From: a virus
Direction: 5' to 3' (one strand)
Length of the DNA: 33,086 nt
IMG/VR virus record: IMGVR_UViG_3300042465_001206
Span: 1-33,086 of that record
The first letter of the stretch is position 1, and each line of letters opens with the position of its first letter. Both the position numbers and the translations under genes were made by a program. The notes under the pieces were generated by a model, which saw nothing but the letters and a program-made list of their open reading frames with translations, did not search any database and was not told the DNA's origin. Below, piece after piece: positions 12,768 through 20,053 of the stretch.

Positions 12768-12968
12768 TTATCCACAGGCAAAACTCAATTTCAAGTCTAA
12801 CCCTCAAAAACCCTGCATCGCCTTGACCCTATGACCCCAACCCTAAGGGTTGGGGGTCAGGGAGGGTCAACTTTGGCGCTGTTTTGCCCATTTTTGACCC
12901 TGACCCTAGACTTGACCCTAGGGTCATTTAGGGTCAACATTTTAAAAGTTATCCACAGGTTATCCACA
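12768..12968. promoter_or_regulatory. DnaA boxes, right cluster (three)
   Basis: TTATCCACA occurs on the plus strand at 12768-12776, 12949-12957 and 12960-12968. The last two start 11 bases apart, about one helical turn, so they face the same side of the DNA. The first two share the AAAAGTTAT flank seen in the left cluster. They lie just beyond the stop of the primase-helicase gene (12982). Confidence 0.85.
12823..12937. repeat. TGACCCT iteron array with palindromes
   Basis: TGACCCT occurs on the plus strand at 12824, 12895, 12901 and 12913, and as AGGGTCA at 12863, 12920 and 12930; TGACCCC (12832) and GGGGTCA (12853) are variants. CCAACCCT-A-AGGGTTGG (12837-12853) is a palindrome, as is TGACCCTAGGGTCA at 12913-12926. 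Short repeats clustered beside DnaA boxes are what one expects of iterons for an initiator or regulator. Confidence 0.82.
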
Positions 12969-12981
12969 GGGCAATTTGCCA

Positions 12982-15000
12982 TCAAGTCTCAGCATTCTTA
13001 CGCATCATCATGCTGCTTGCCTGCGTTTCATCGACCATAGTCCAGCCATGTTCAGTCGCCTCAATCATCCCAGACTGGATTAAAGCGCCGATCAGCTTGT
13101 CGTTGTAGGACGGGTTAATCATATTTCTGACGGTGCGCTCGGCGTTCCCATCTGCCGCTAGTTTGTCTTTCAGGGCTGATCTGGATAGATACGGGCGGTC
13201 ATCCCTGACTTCAGCATCGCTGGCCCACCAAGCGTTCTCCCACATTTTGCGGTGGGCGTCTATCTTGGAGTCCTTCTTTGATGGGGCGGCTGGTGCGGTA
13301 GCCTGGACTGGAACGGCGCTGGTGACTGGCTGGTTGTCCTCGTCGTACCAACTTGGAATAACGACTTGTTGCAAGTCCATGTAGATGGGGCTGGCAATTT
13401 CTGCGTCCTTTGACTTGCGCTGCACCAATTGCATGGGTTGGTTGGGGCTGGCGGGGATAACGCTGATCTCGATGTCCAATGCTCCACGCCAGGCTGATGA
13501 ACCTCTGGCACGGTGCTGGGCTTCTTCGGATACGCCTGTGTGGTGGACTAAGATGACTGAGCAGTTGAATTCCAGCATTAGGTTGGAGCAAGCGTCCAGC
13601 ATGGTCTTGGCATCTTGGGCACTATTCTCGTCACCGGCCAAGAATCGGTGCAGGGTATCTACTACTATGACCTTTGGCGGATCGGGGAGCATTCGGACAT
13701 GTTCGACCACCTTGAGGTAGCCGACTGGGGTGTTGAGGTCGCAGCCATGTTTGGAGAGCCACATGCTGAGTTTTCCGGCTTTGTGGTGATGCTTCCAAGC
13801 GGCTATTCGGCTTTTTAGTCCGTGGTGGCCTTCGCCTGCTAAGTAGACAACATTGCCTGCTTTGACCCTGTTTCCGCACCAATCGGGGGTGGCGCTGGCA
13901 ATTCTCAAGCACCAGTCCAGCACCACAAATGTCTTGCCGCCACCAGATGGGCCATGCACCATGACCAAAGCCTGCTCCTGAACCCAACGCTTAACCAACC
14001 ACGAGATGGGGCTGGGTTGGGATGAAAACTCGTCGGCGGGGACGAGCCAGTCGGTCACTGATGGCGCTAAAAGGCTAGCCAGATCATGCCCAGCTTGGAC
14101 ATAATCGTTGGCATCACCGAGAATCGGAGGCATAACCATGCGTGCGCCGTATTTGGCACTGGCTTGCTCGGCATAGCGTTGGCCTACGCCAGAGGCGTCG
14201 TTATCGGCCACAACCACGATTTCCTGAGTTGGGCCGTGCTTTTCTCGCAATGAGCCGGTCACTGGCACTAAGTTGCTGGCGCTGTAGGCGACCACCACAG
14301 GGCGATTTGTAGCCTCATAAATGGTAGCTGCGGTGGCAAAGCCTTCGGCAACATAAATCGTGCCGGGTTCATCTAGTGATCCTATCTGCCAAAACTTACC
14401 ACCAGTTTGACCGCCTGAGTGGTACAACTTGCCGCCTTCGTGGTCTATGTATTGCAGGGTGGACAGTGTGCCGTCTGCATCGTACAGGGGAAGAACTAAC
14501 CGCCCATCTCCTGTAATCCGTGCGCCATGCACCTTGATGCCCTTGCGCTGAAGGTAAGGATGTTCGGCACTGGCCGCTTGTGCGCCTGTCCAGATTTTCT
14601 CGACTGTGTCGCTGGCGACCTGATGCTGGCGCTCGATGGCGGCGTCCCGCAAGGCTTTGGCCTCAGCTAATCGCTTGGCGTGTGACATTTCCTCGGTTTG
14701 GCTTAGTTTTCGGCCTATATCTGCACGCCAAGTTTGCTCCATACCAGCACGCCAGCACCCAAAACGCCCAGCGGGGATGCCATCGCCAAAGACCAAGTAC
14801 CAGCCCGGTTTGTCGCCGTGTCCTGGCGATCCCTTTGTGCCAGACCGAAAGCGGTGAATCTTGCCATCGAAATTAATTTCCTCTGGTGGCTCAAGCCCCG
14901 CAGAACGCATGGCGTCAATGAGTTGGTGTTCAGGGGGAGCGACTAACTTTTCTGGGGATGGCGACCACGGGCCACCGAGGATGTTTGACAGATCAGCCAT
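12982..15000 (-). CDS. Toprim primase / RecA-fold (RepA-like) helicase, 672 aa
   Basis: A two-domain replication protein. Residues 165-310 form a toprim domain, with E219 in IYVAEGFATAAT and D266-x-D268 in VVVADNDAS. Residues 335-520 form a RecA-like AAA_25/RepA helicase domain, with Walker A GPSGGGKT (350-357), Walker B VIVVDT (444-449) and LVHHTG (484-489). The N-terminal part (1-100) contains GKIHRFR and GCWRAGMEQTWR, typical of phage toprim primases, but no clear zinc finger. The C-terminal end resembles a winged-helix or DNA-binding tail. AAGG lies six bases before the ATG. It should unwind and prime DNA at the adjacent origin. Its start overlaps the HTH regulator stop by 8 bases. Confidence 0.9.
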   Translation of the reverse strand: MADLSNILGGPWSPSPEKLVAPPEHQLIDAMRSAGLEPPEEINFDGKIHRFRSGTKGSPGHGDKPGWYLVFGDGIPAGRFGCWRAGMEQTWRADIGRKLSQTEEMSHAKRLAEAKALRDAAIERQHQVASDTVEKIWTGAQAASAEHPYLQRKGIKVHGARITGDGRLVLPLYDADGTLSTLQYIDHEGGKLYHSGGQTGGKFWQIGSLDEPGTIYVAEGFATAATIYEATNRPVVVAYSASNLVPVTGSLREKHGPTQEIVVVADNDASGVGQRYAEQASAKYGARMVMPPILGDANDYVQAGHDLASLLAPSVTDWLVPADEFSSQPSPISWLVKRWVQEQALVMVHGPSGGGKTFVVLDWCLRIASATPDWCGNRVKAGNVVYLAGEGHHGLKSRIAAWKHHHKAGKLSMWLSKHGCDLNTPVGYLKVVEHVRMLPDPPKVIVVDTLHRFLAGDENSAQDAKTMLDACSNLMLEFNCSVILVHHTGVSEEAQHRARGSSAWRGALDIEISVIPASPNQPMQLVQRKSKDAEIASPIYMDLQQVVIPSWYDEDNQPVTSAVPVQATAPAAPSKKDSKIDAHRKMWENAWWASDAEVRDDRPYLSRSALKDKLAADGNAERTVRNMINPSYNDKLIGALIQSGMIEATEHGWTMVDETQASSMMMRKNAET

Positions 15001-15178
15001 GCGCTACCTTCCGACTTTCCAGATAGTTAGACAAGGCCAACATCACTTTGTGCGTAGGGTTGGCATTTGGGTTGTCGCGCATCTGCCGGATGGTGTTGTA
15101 GTGAATGCCGGTTGCCTCGGCTACCTTGCTGGGCATTCGGTCAGAAAGTGCGTCTCGTATTTGCTCTAAGGTCATCAT
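14993..15178 (-). CDS. Small helix-turn-helix regulator, 61 aa
   Basis: Residues 15-35 (MPSKVAEATGIHYNTIRQMRD) form a good helix-turn-helix of the Cro/excisionase-like kind, followed by a helical second half (HKVMLALSNYLES). AAGGA lies about eight bases before the first of two ATGs. It is the first gene of the leftward arm, immediately beside the divergent control region at 15179-15300 with its inverted repeat. It probably represses or activates one or both divergent promoters. Its gene is coupled to the primase-helicase, so expression of replication may be self-limiting. No partner repressor gene or integrase is seen, so this is not evidence of lysogeny by itself. Confidence 0.75.
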   Translation of the reverse strand: MMTLEQIRDALSDRMPSKVAEATGIHYNTIRQMRDNPNANPTHKVMLALSNYLESRKVAHG

Positions 15179-15234
15179 GGTGCTTTTCCTTTGTTAAATT
15201 AATTTATTTCAATGGTTGTATGTTACCCCAGATT

Positions 15235-15256
15235 GTGTGCTACAGTTCAAGCACAC
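15235..15256. promoter_or_regulatory. Inverted repeat in the divergent control region, possible operator
   Basis: GTGTGCT and AGCACAC form perfect 7-bp arms around an 8-base spacer, in the 122-base gap between the leftward HTH gene and the rightward Sak4-like gene. A dyad of 22 bases is the right size for a dimeric HTH operator. I could not place convincing -35/-10 boxes on either strand. Confidence 0.5.
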
Positions 15257-15300
15257 CCAGAACAGATTTCCTGAAGTGGGTGAAAATCAAGGAGAGCCAA

Positions 15301-15978
15301 ATGGCTATCAATCTGAAGTCAACAGGTGGTCTAACCGCCAATGGAGTGAAGTTGTTGGTGTATGGGGCAGCAGGGTCAGGCAAGACTACGCTGGTCAAGA
15401 CACTGCCCAATGTGATCGTATTGTCTGCCGAGGGCGGTCTGCTGTCTATCCAAGACGCTGATTTGCCTTACATTGAGATTACGTCAATGGACGATTTGCG
15501 TGAGGCATTTGCTTGGTGCAAAGACAGTAAAGAGGCTGAAGGCTTCCAATCTGTGGCTCTGGACTCAATCAGCGAGGTGGCTGAGGTGGTGCTGCACCAT
15601 GAAATGAAGAAGTCTAAAGATGGTCGCGCAGCTTACGGCGAAATGAATAGCACCATGCAGGAGTTGATCAGGGCGTTCCGAGACTTGCCGGGCAAGCATG
15701 TTTACATGAGCGCCAAGTTGGAGAAAAGCACAGACGAGATGGGCAAGATGCTCTACAACCCGGGAATGCCAGGCAAGAGCCTCACCCAAGGCTTGCCTTA
15801 CTTCTTTGATGAAGTGTTGGCACTGCGTGTCGAGCGAGATGCCGAGGGCGTAACGCAACGCGCACTGATGTGCGATAGCGATGGCCTCTGGCTGGCCAAG
15901 GATCGCTCAGGCAAGCTGGAAGCGTGGGAAGCGCCAGATTTGGGTGCAATCATTAACAAGATTGGGGGCAAGGCATGA
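15301..15978 (+). CDS. Sak4-like RecA-fold ATPase (AAA_24), 225 aa
   Basis: Walker A is GAAGSGKT (residues 22-29), followed by PNVIVLSAEGGL, a Walker B-like VALDSISE (residues 85-92), then AYGEMN, LIRAFRDLP and VYMSAKLEK. This is the order of AAA_24 phage ATPases that include the Sak4 single-strand annealing recombinases. AAGGAG lies just before the ATG at 15301. Longer open frames upstream lack a site. It is coupled to the 128-aa gene and followed by a DUF669 SSB-like gene, a known pairing for Sak4. It probably loads on SSB-coated single strands and helps homologous recombination and replication restart. The alternative is a plain NTP-binding replication factor. Confidence 0.85.
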   Translation: MAINLKSTGGLTANGVKLLVYGAAGSGKTTLVKTLPNVIVLSAEGGLLSIQDADLPYIEITSMDDLREAFAWCKDSKEAEGFQSVALDSISEVAEVVLHHEMKKSKDGRAAYGEMNSTMQELIRAFRDLPGKHVYMSAKLEKSTDEMGKMLYNPGMPGKSLTQGLPYFFDEVLALRVERDAEGVTQRALMCDSDGLWLAKDRSGKLEAWEAPDLGAIINKIGGKA

Positions 15979-16361
15979 CTGACATCCAAACCCTAAGCGC
16001 CGAATGGGTGCGGATCAAATCCTCTGAAGAACGGGCAGTAATTGAGCGCCGCAAGATCGAAGACCAAATTGTCAAAGCCCTGCGCTTGCCTGAAGCGTTT
16101 GAGTCCACTGAAACAGCAGAGCCAGATGGCTATGTGGTCAAAATCTCTGGCCGCATTGACCGCAAGGTTGATGCTGAGAAGTTGCAAATGCTGGCTACCG
16201 AATCAGGACTGAACGAACATCTATCTACGTTATTCCGCTGGAAACCAGAGATCAATATGACTCTTTGGAAGGCAGCAGACGAATCCATCACCCGTCATCT
16301 GGCTGGTGCAATTACGGCCAAACCCGGTCGCCCATCTTTCAAAATTACTATCAAGGAATAA
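15975..16361 (+). CDS. Conserved phage protein between Sak4-like and SSB-like genes, 128 aa
   Basis: The protein starts MTDIQTLSAEWVRIKSSEER, a helical region, and then has a beta part with DGYVVKISGRIDRKVDAEKL and a C-terminus PSFKITIKE. ATGA overlap with the Sak4-like gene shows coupling. Its presence here, between two recombination proteins, suggests a role in single-strand DNA handling, but the sequence shows no catalytic motif. Proteins of this type are common in such cassettes. I do not assign a symbol. Confidence 0.75.
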   Translation: MTDIQTLSAEWVRIKSSEERAVIERRKIEDQIVKALRLPEAFESTETAEPDGYVVKISGRIDRKVDAEKLQMLATESGLNEHLSTLFRWKPEINMTLWKAADESITRHLAGAITAKPGRPSFKITIKE

Positions 16362-16364
16362 ATT

Positions 16365-16856
16365 ATGGCTTTTCTTACCGAGACTTTTGACATTAACGAA
16401 CTTCCTATTGGCAACACCAACAACTTTGAGCCACTGCCTGCTGGCTGGTACACATGCACCATCTCGCAAGCTGAACTGAAGGCGACCAAGGCTGGCAACG
16501 GTCAGTACATCAAGCTGCGCTACGACATCACTGGCCCGAGCCACCAAGGTCGTGTGGTGTTTGGCAATCTGAACATCAAGAACGCCAACCCAAAGGCCGA
16601 GGAGATTGGACGCCAGCAACTGGGCGAGATCATGCGTGCGATTGGACTAGCTAAAGTCACAGATACCGACCAATTGATTGGTGGTGAGATTGCCATCAAG
16701 CTGGACATCAAGCAAGACCCTCAGTACGGTGCAAGCAACGAGGTGCGGGGCTTCAAGTCTATGTCTGGCAGCGTAGCGCCAAGCGTTCCATCAGCACCAG
16801 CTTCTGCTCCAGCCGCTGCGGGTAGCAAGACTGCGCCACCTTGGGCTAAGAAGTAA
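16365..16856 (+). CDS. DUF669-type single-stranded DNA-binding protein, 163 aa
   Basis: The N-terminal 120 residues match the phage DUF669 pattern: PLPAGWYTCTI, KLRYDITGPSHQGRVVFGNLNI and a GEIMRAIGL helix near the middle. The C-terminus is a flexible Pro/Ala/Ser tail ending PPWAKK. DUF669 proteins act as SSB partners of phage recombinases, especially of Sak4 type. The context (two genes after the Sak4-like ATPase) matches. Unlike bacterial SSB, the tail is not acidic and lacks a DDDIPF end, so recruitment of host partners may differ. It would coat single strands during phage replication and recombination. Confidence 0.85.
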   Translation: MAFLTETFDINELPIGNTNNFEPLPAGWYTCTISQAELKATKAGNGQYIKLRYDITGPSHQGRVVFGNLNIKNANPKAEEIGRQQLGEIMRAIGLAKVTDTDQLIGGEIAIKLDIKQDPQYGASNEVRGFKSMSGSVAPSVPSAPASAPAAAGSKTAPPWAKK

Positions 16857-16940
16857 TTTTCGGGGGGAAAGCGGATGCTGTGAACTTTCGCCATAGATAG
16901 GTTCCGGCCCTATCCACAGTGCAGCGAGTACCCCCACCTT

Positions 16941-16971
16941 AAAAAAAGCCCCGACTGTTGAAGGTCGGGGC
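16941..16971 (-). terminator. Rho-independent terminator acting on minus-strand (antisense) transcription
   Basis: On the minus strand a perfect 8-bp stem GCCCCGAC/GTCGGGGC with an 8-base loop is followed by seven T. On the plus strand the same hairpin is followed by AAATATC and would not terminate well. It lies in the 138-base gap between two rightward genes, so it mainly shields the SSB/Sak4 genes from transcripts coming from the right. Confidence 0.72.
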
Positions 16972-16994
16972 AAATATCAATCAAGGAGAGAACA

Positions 16995-18020
16995 ATGAAG
17001 ATTCCCGATAGCGATATTAACATCCAATCGTTGGTTGATAAGCACCATGAAGGTCGTAGTGAGAAACCAAGGCCACATCTTGGGGCTAGTACGCTAGGCC
17101 ATGTCTGTGATCGCTGGCTGTGGTTATCGTTCCGGTGGGCGGTGCAGCCTGAGTTTCCGGGGAGAATTCTGCGCCTGTTTCGCAGGGGACAGAACGAGGA
17201 AGCCACCATCATCAGCGACTTGCGTGCTATCGGGCTGGATGTACGCAAGGTGTCAAGCCAGCATCGCGTTGACTTCGGCAGTCATGTTTCTGGCAGCTTG
17301 GACGCCATCATTGACAAGGGTGTGCCTGAAGCGCCAAAGGCCAAGCACGTTGCCGAGTTCAAAACGCATTCCAAGAAGTCCTTTGATGATTTGGCAAAGA
17401 ATGGCGTGGAGAAATCAAAGCCCGAACATTTTGTGCAGATGCAGGTCTATATGCAGGGCACTGCAATTGACCGTGCGCTGTATGTCGCCATCTGCAAGGA
17501 CGATGACCGCATCCACACGGAGCGCGTGAAGTTTGACAAAGAAGTCTCAGAAAAAGCAGTACGCCGTGGGCATTACATTGCATTGTCTGAGCGTATGCCA
17601 GCCCCAATCAGCACTGACCCAAGCTGGTATCAGTGCAAATTCTGCGATGCGTACAAGTTCTGCCATGAGAGCAAGACCACCAAGCATGTCAACTGCCGCA
17701 CCTGTGCGAATGCAACGCCAATGCCTGACTCGACTTGGCACTGCGCCAAGTGGGACGATGTGATCCCAGTGGATGCCCAGCACAAGGGTTGCGAAAGCCA
17801 TGTGCTGCACCCAGACTTAGTGCCTTGGCAACGCAAAGACGGGCCTGACGAATTTACGGCTGTATACGAGGTAAACGGTATAAATATAGCCAACGGTGAC
17901 CCAGCGCGAGAGGGCGTGTGGGGTAGTGCGGAACTACTGGCAAATGCCGAGGCTTGCGGTAGCGGTGATCCTGTGATTGCTGAGATGCGTAAAAACTTTA
18001 ATGCGCGGGTTGTGGGATGA
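16995..18020 (+). CDS. Cas4/RecB-like PD-(D/E)XK nuclease with probable Fe-S cluster, 341 aa
   Basis: The nuclease core is visible: H91 region, GSLDAIID (D103), AEFKTH (E121, K123) and Q148-x3-Y152 (QMQVY), the RecB-family motif. C38 near the start and C214-x2-C217-x5-C223 later have the spacing of the 4Fe-4S staple in Cas4 and AddB. A further C-terminal part (residues 231-275) holds C234-x2-C237 and two more cysteines, possibly zinc-binding. AAGGAGAG precedes the ATG. It would resect or trim DNA ends and give single strands to the Sak4-like/SSB pair. Phage Cas4-like proteins are alternatives; nothing links it to CRISPR here. Confidence 0.85.
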   Translation: MKIPDSDINIQSLVDKHHEGRSEKPRPHLGASTLGHVCDRWLWLSFRWAVQPEFPGRILRLFRRGQNEEATIISDLRAIGLDVRKVSSQHRVDFGSHVSGSLDAIIDKGVPEAPKAKHVAEFKTHSKKSFDDLAKNGVEKSKPEHFVQMQVYMQGTAIDRALYVAICKDDDRIHTERVKFDKEVSEKAVRRGHYIALSERMPAPISTDPSWYQCKFCDAYKFCHESKTTKHVNCRTCANATPMPDSTWHCAKWDDVIPVDAQHKGCESHVLHPDLVPWQRKDGPDEFTAVYEVNGINIANGDPAREGVWGSAELLANAEACGSGDPVIAEMRKNFNARVVG

Positions 18021-18130
18021 ACATCAACAAATTTATTGACTGGTGGTTTACAGGTCGATGTCTCAAACATCCTGTTGTTGTGGCAGTGATTTTTTATTTG
18101 ATTGGGTACGGTGTAGGGCAATCATGCTGA
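18017..18130 (+). CDS. Small single-TM protein, 37 aa
   Basis: A 37-aa protein lies between the nuclease and helicase genes, with ATGA overlap at its start and a 7-base overlap into the helicase start. Residues 19-35 (HPVVVAVIFYLIGYGVG) form one membrane segment after a short basic, Trp-containing N-terminus. It is too short for most gene callers. Coupling at both ends suggests that it is real. The function is unknown. Confidence 0.55.
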   Translation: MNINKFIDWWFTGRCLKHPVVVAVIFYLIGYGVGQSC

Positions 18131-19713
18131 GAGACTACCAACAAAGAACGATAGACCAACTTTACGCATGGTTTGAAGAAGGCGGCAAGGGCAATCCTTG
18201 TCTGGTGCTGCCCACCGGCTCTGGCAAGAGTCACATTGTGGCTGCGCTGTGCAAGGATGCCTTGCAGAACTGGCCTGAGACGCGAGTTTTGATGCTCACG
18301 CATGTCAAGGAATTGATTGAGCAGAACGCTGAGAAGATGCGCCAGCACTGGCCGGGTGCGCCGATGGGCATCTACAGCGCAAGCATTGGGCGCAAGGACT
18401 TGGGTGAGCCGATTACCTTTGCTGGCATCCAGTCTGTGCGTACCAAAGCGCATCAGTTGGGCCACATTGATCTGGTGATCATTGACGAGTGCCACTTGGT
18501 CAACCACAAAGACGAGGGCGGCTACCGCACGCTGTTGGAGCAACTCAAGGCAATCAATCCTGCTTTGCGGGTAGTTGGGTTGACCGCTACACCTTACAGG
18601 CTTGGGCATGGACTGATCACCGACAAGCCTGCGCTGTTTGACGCATTGATTGAGCCGATCAGCATTGAGGAGTTGGTGTTTAAGGGCTATCTGTCAACGC
18701 TGCGCTCAAAGGTCACCAAGGCCAAGCTGGATGTGACTGGTGTGCATAAGCGGGGCGGCGAGTTCATTGAGTCTGAGTTGCAGGCCGCTGTTGATACTGA
18801 CGATCAGAATCAGAAGGTGGTGGGCGAGGTTGTGGCTTTAGCTGGTGACCGCAAGGCATGGCTGTTTTTTTGCGCTGGCGTAAATCACGCGCAGCACGTT
18901 GCAGAAGTCTTGCGCCAGCAGGGTGTGGCGGCTGAGTGCGTGACGGGTGAGACACCAAAGAAAGAACGTGAGCGCATGATCGGCGACTTCAAGGCTGGCA
19001 AGCTAAAAGCCTTGACAAACGCCAATGTGCTGACAACTGGCTTTGACTATCCCGACATTGACCTGATCGCCATGCTGCGCCCGACGATGAGCGCCAGTCT
19101 GTACGTCCAGATGGCGGGTCGAGGGATGCGCGTCAAGAGCCACACCGATCATTGTCTGGTACTGGACTTCGCTGGTGTGGTGGCTACGCATGGCCCGATC
19201 ACTGCTGTCCAGCCCCCAAAGAAAGGTGGCGATGGTAACGGCGAAGCACCAGTGAAAGTCTGCGATAACTGCGGCGAGTTGTGCGCTATTTCAGCGTCTG
19301 TTTGCCCAGCCTGTGATACTCCATTTCCAGCCCCAGAACCCAAGAAACTCAAGCTGCACAACGATGACATCATGGGGCTGGAGGGGCGTGATTTGGATGT
19401 AACAAGCTGGACATGGCGCAGGCACATCAGTAAAGCCTCTGGAAAGGAGATGCTGGCAGTGACTTATTACGGTGGCTTGAGCGACCCAGCAGTGACCGAG
19501 TACCTCGCCGTGACGCACGATGGTTATGCAGGCCAGACGGCTTTGCAAAAGCTCGCAACCATAGCGCAAAGCGCTCAGATCAAGCAGGGTGGCCTTAATG
19601 TGCAGTCGTTGGATGAGATGGCAGTCAACATGAATCAAGCTCAACCACCGAGCAGCATTGAGTTCAAAAAGGATGGTAAGTTTTTTAGAGTAATGAGAAG
19701 GAAATGGGCATGA
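18124..19713 (+). CDS. SF2 DEAD/DEAH-type helicase with C-terminal zinc ribbon, 529 aa
   Basis: Motif I LPTGSGKS (residues 29-36), motif II DECH (121-124), motif III GLTATP (152-157) and motif VI QMAGRGMR are all present, along with TTGFDYPDID in the second RecA lobe. A C-terminal zinc ribbon CDNCGE...CPACDTPF follows, and then a beta-rich tail domain. The start at 18124 is chosen because it gives MLRDYQQRTI, the Q-motif-like beginning of this family; the longer frame is the overlapping small ORF. It resembles RAD3/SSL2-like phage helicases found beside PD-(D/E)XK and VRR-NUC nucleases, and should unwind or remodel branched DNA. Confidence 0.93.
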   Translation: MLRDYQQRTIDQLYAWFEEGGKGNPCLVLPTGSGKSHIVAALCKDALQNWPETRVLMLTHVKELIEQNAEKMRQHWPGAPMGIYSASIGRKDLGEPITFAGIQSVRTKAHQLGHIDLVIIDECHLVNHKDEGGYRTLLEQLKAINPALRVVGLTATPYRLGHGLITDKPALFDALIEPISIEELVFKGYLSTLRSKVTKAKLDVTGVHKRGGEFIESELQAAVDTDDQNQKVVGEVVALAGDRKAWLFFCAGVNHAQHVAEVLRQQGVAAECVTGETPKKERERMIGDFKAGKLKALTNANVLTTGFDYPDIDLIAMLRPTMSASLYVQMAGRGMRVKSHTDHCLVLDFAGVVATHGPITAVQPPKKGGDGNGEAPVKVCDNCGELCAISASVCPACDTPFPAPEPKKLKLHNDDIMGLEGRDLDVTSWTWRRHISKASGKEMLAVTYYGGLSDPAVTEYLAVTHDGYAGQTALQKLATIAQSAQIKQGGLNVQSLDEMAVNMNQAQPPSSIEFKKDGKFFRVMRRKWA

Positions 19714-19865
19714 CTGTTGATGAACAAATGAGCAAAGCGCAAAAGCTGAAAATTTGCGATGTGTGCAAGCTAGACACCGAGTCAAAGGGCGGCATTGATG
19801 TCAGGGCTAAATGGTATTGCGCTAGGTGCTGGATGAAATTTTCACAACAACGGGGAATTAAATGA
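19710..19865 (+). CDS. Small zinc-ribbon protein, 51 aa
   Basis: CDVC near residue 16 and CARC near residue 37 form a C-x2-C pair of pairs, a rubredoxin-like zinc ribbon, in a 51-aa basic protein. ATGA overlap at its start and again at its end links it to the helicase and the next Cys-rich gene. Such ribbons often bind nucleic acid. No more specific role is recognisable. Confidence 0.7.
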   Translation: MTVDEQMSKAQKLKICDVCKLDTESKGGIDVRAKWYCARCWMKFSQQRGIK

Positions 19866-20053
19866 GACACCAAGAGCCAGAGTTTTTGATTCAGTGGCGT
19901 GAGTGGGCTAAGGCAGGCCCACCCAAGTGCTGCCACACCTGTGAGCATTACGGCGTGGACGGCCTGTGCGTTGAGTTCTTTATGCAGCCGCCAGCGGAGT
20001 TTGCGGCCACCGTGGGCGAGTGCAACAAGTGGGAGGTTCAATGTCCGTTCTAG
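19862..20053 (+). CDS. Cys-rich small protein, 63 aa
   Basis: The pattern is CC-x2-C (KCCHTCEHY), a C after GL, then EC and a last C before the end, with WREW and NKW aromatic residues. The metal-binding look is clear, and similar short proteins ending in C...W...PF occur in phage early cassettes. It starts at ATGA overlap with the zinc-ribbon gene and overlaps the start of the VRR-NUC gene by 13 bases. Function unknown. Confidence 0.7.
   Translation: MRHQEPEFLIQWREWAKAGPPKCCHTCEHYGVDGLCVEFFMQPPAEFAATVGECNKWEVQCPF

Larger units (their letters stand above)
12193..12968. other. Putative replication origin (bipartite, DnaA-box and iteron type)
   Basis: Seven exact TTATNCACA boxes lie within 776 bp, four left and three right of a small ORF, with nine TGACCC-type repeats before the last two boxes. 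In bacteria and many plasmids clustered boxes of this kind load DnaA. The phage primase-helicase gene begins its coding end just beyond (stop at 12982) and no DNA polymerase gene is present, which fits recruitment of the host replisome. The origin function is inferred, not shown. Confidence 0.7.

Noticed and set aside
14993-15178. Lysogeny repressor
   Set aside because: HTH protein is short, without a C-terminal dimerisation or LexA-like part, and no integrase, excisionase pair or att site is visible.
16995-18020. CRISPR-associated Cas4
   Set aside because: Cas4-like nuclease motifs alone; no other cas gene or array is in the window, and the setting is a phage recombination arm.
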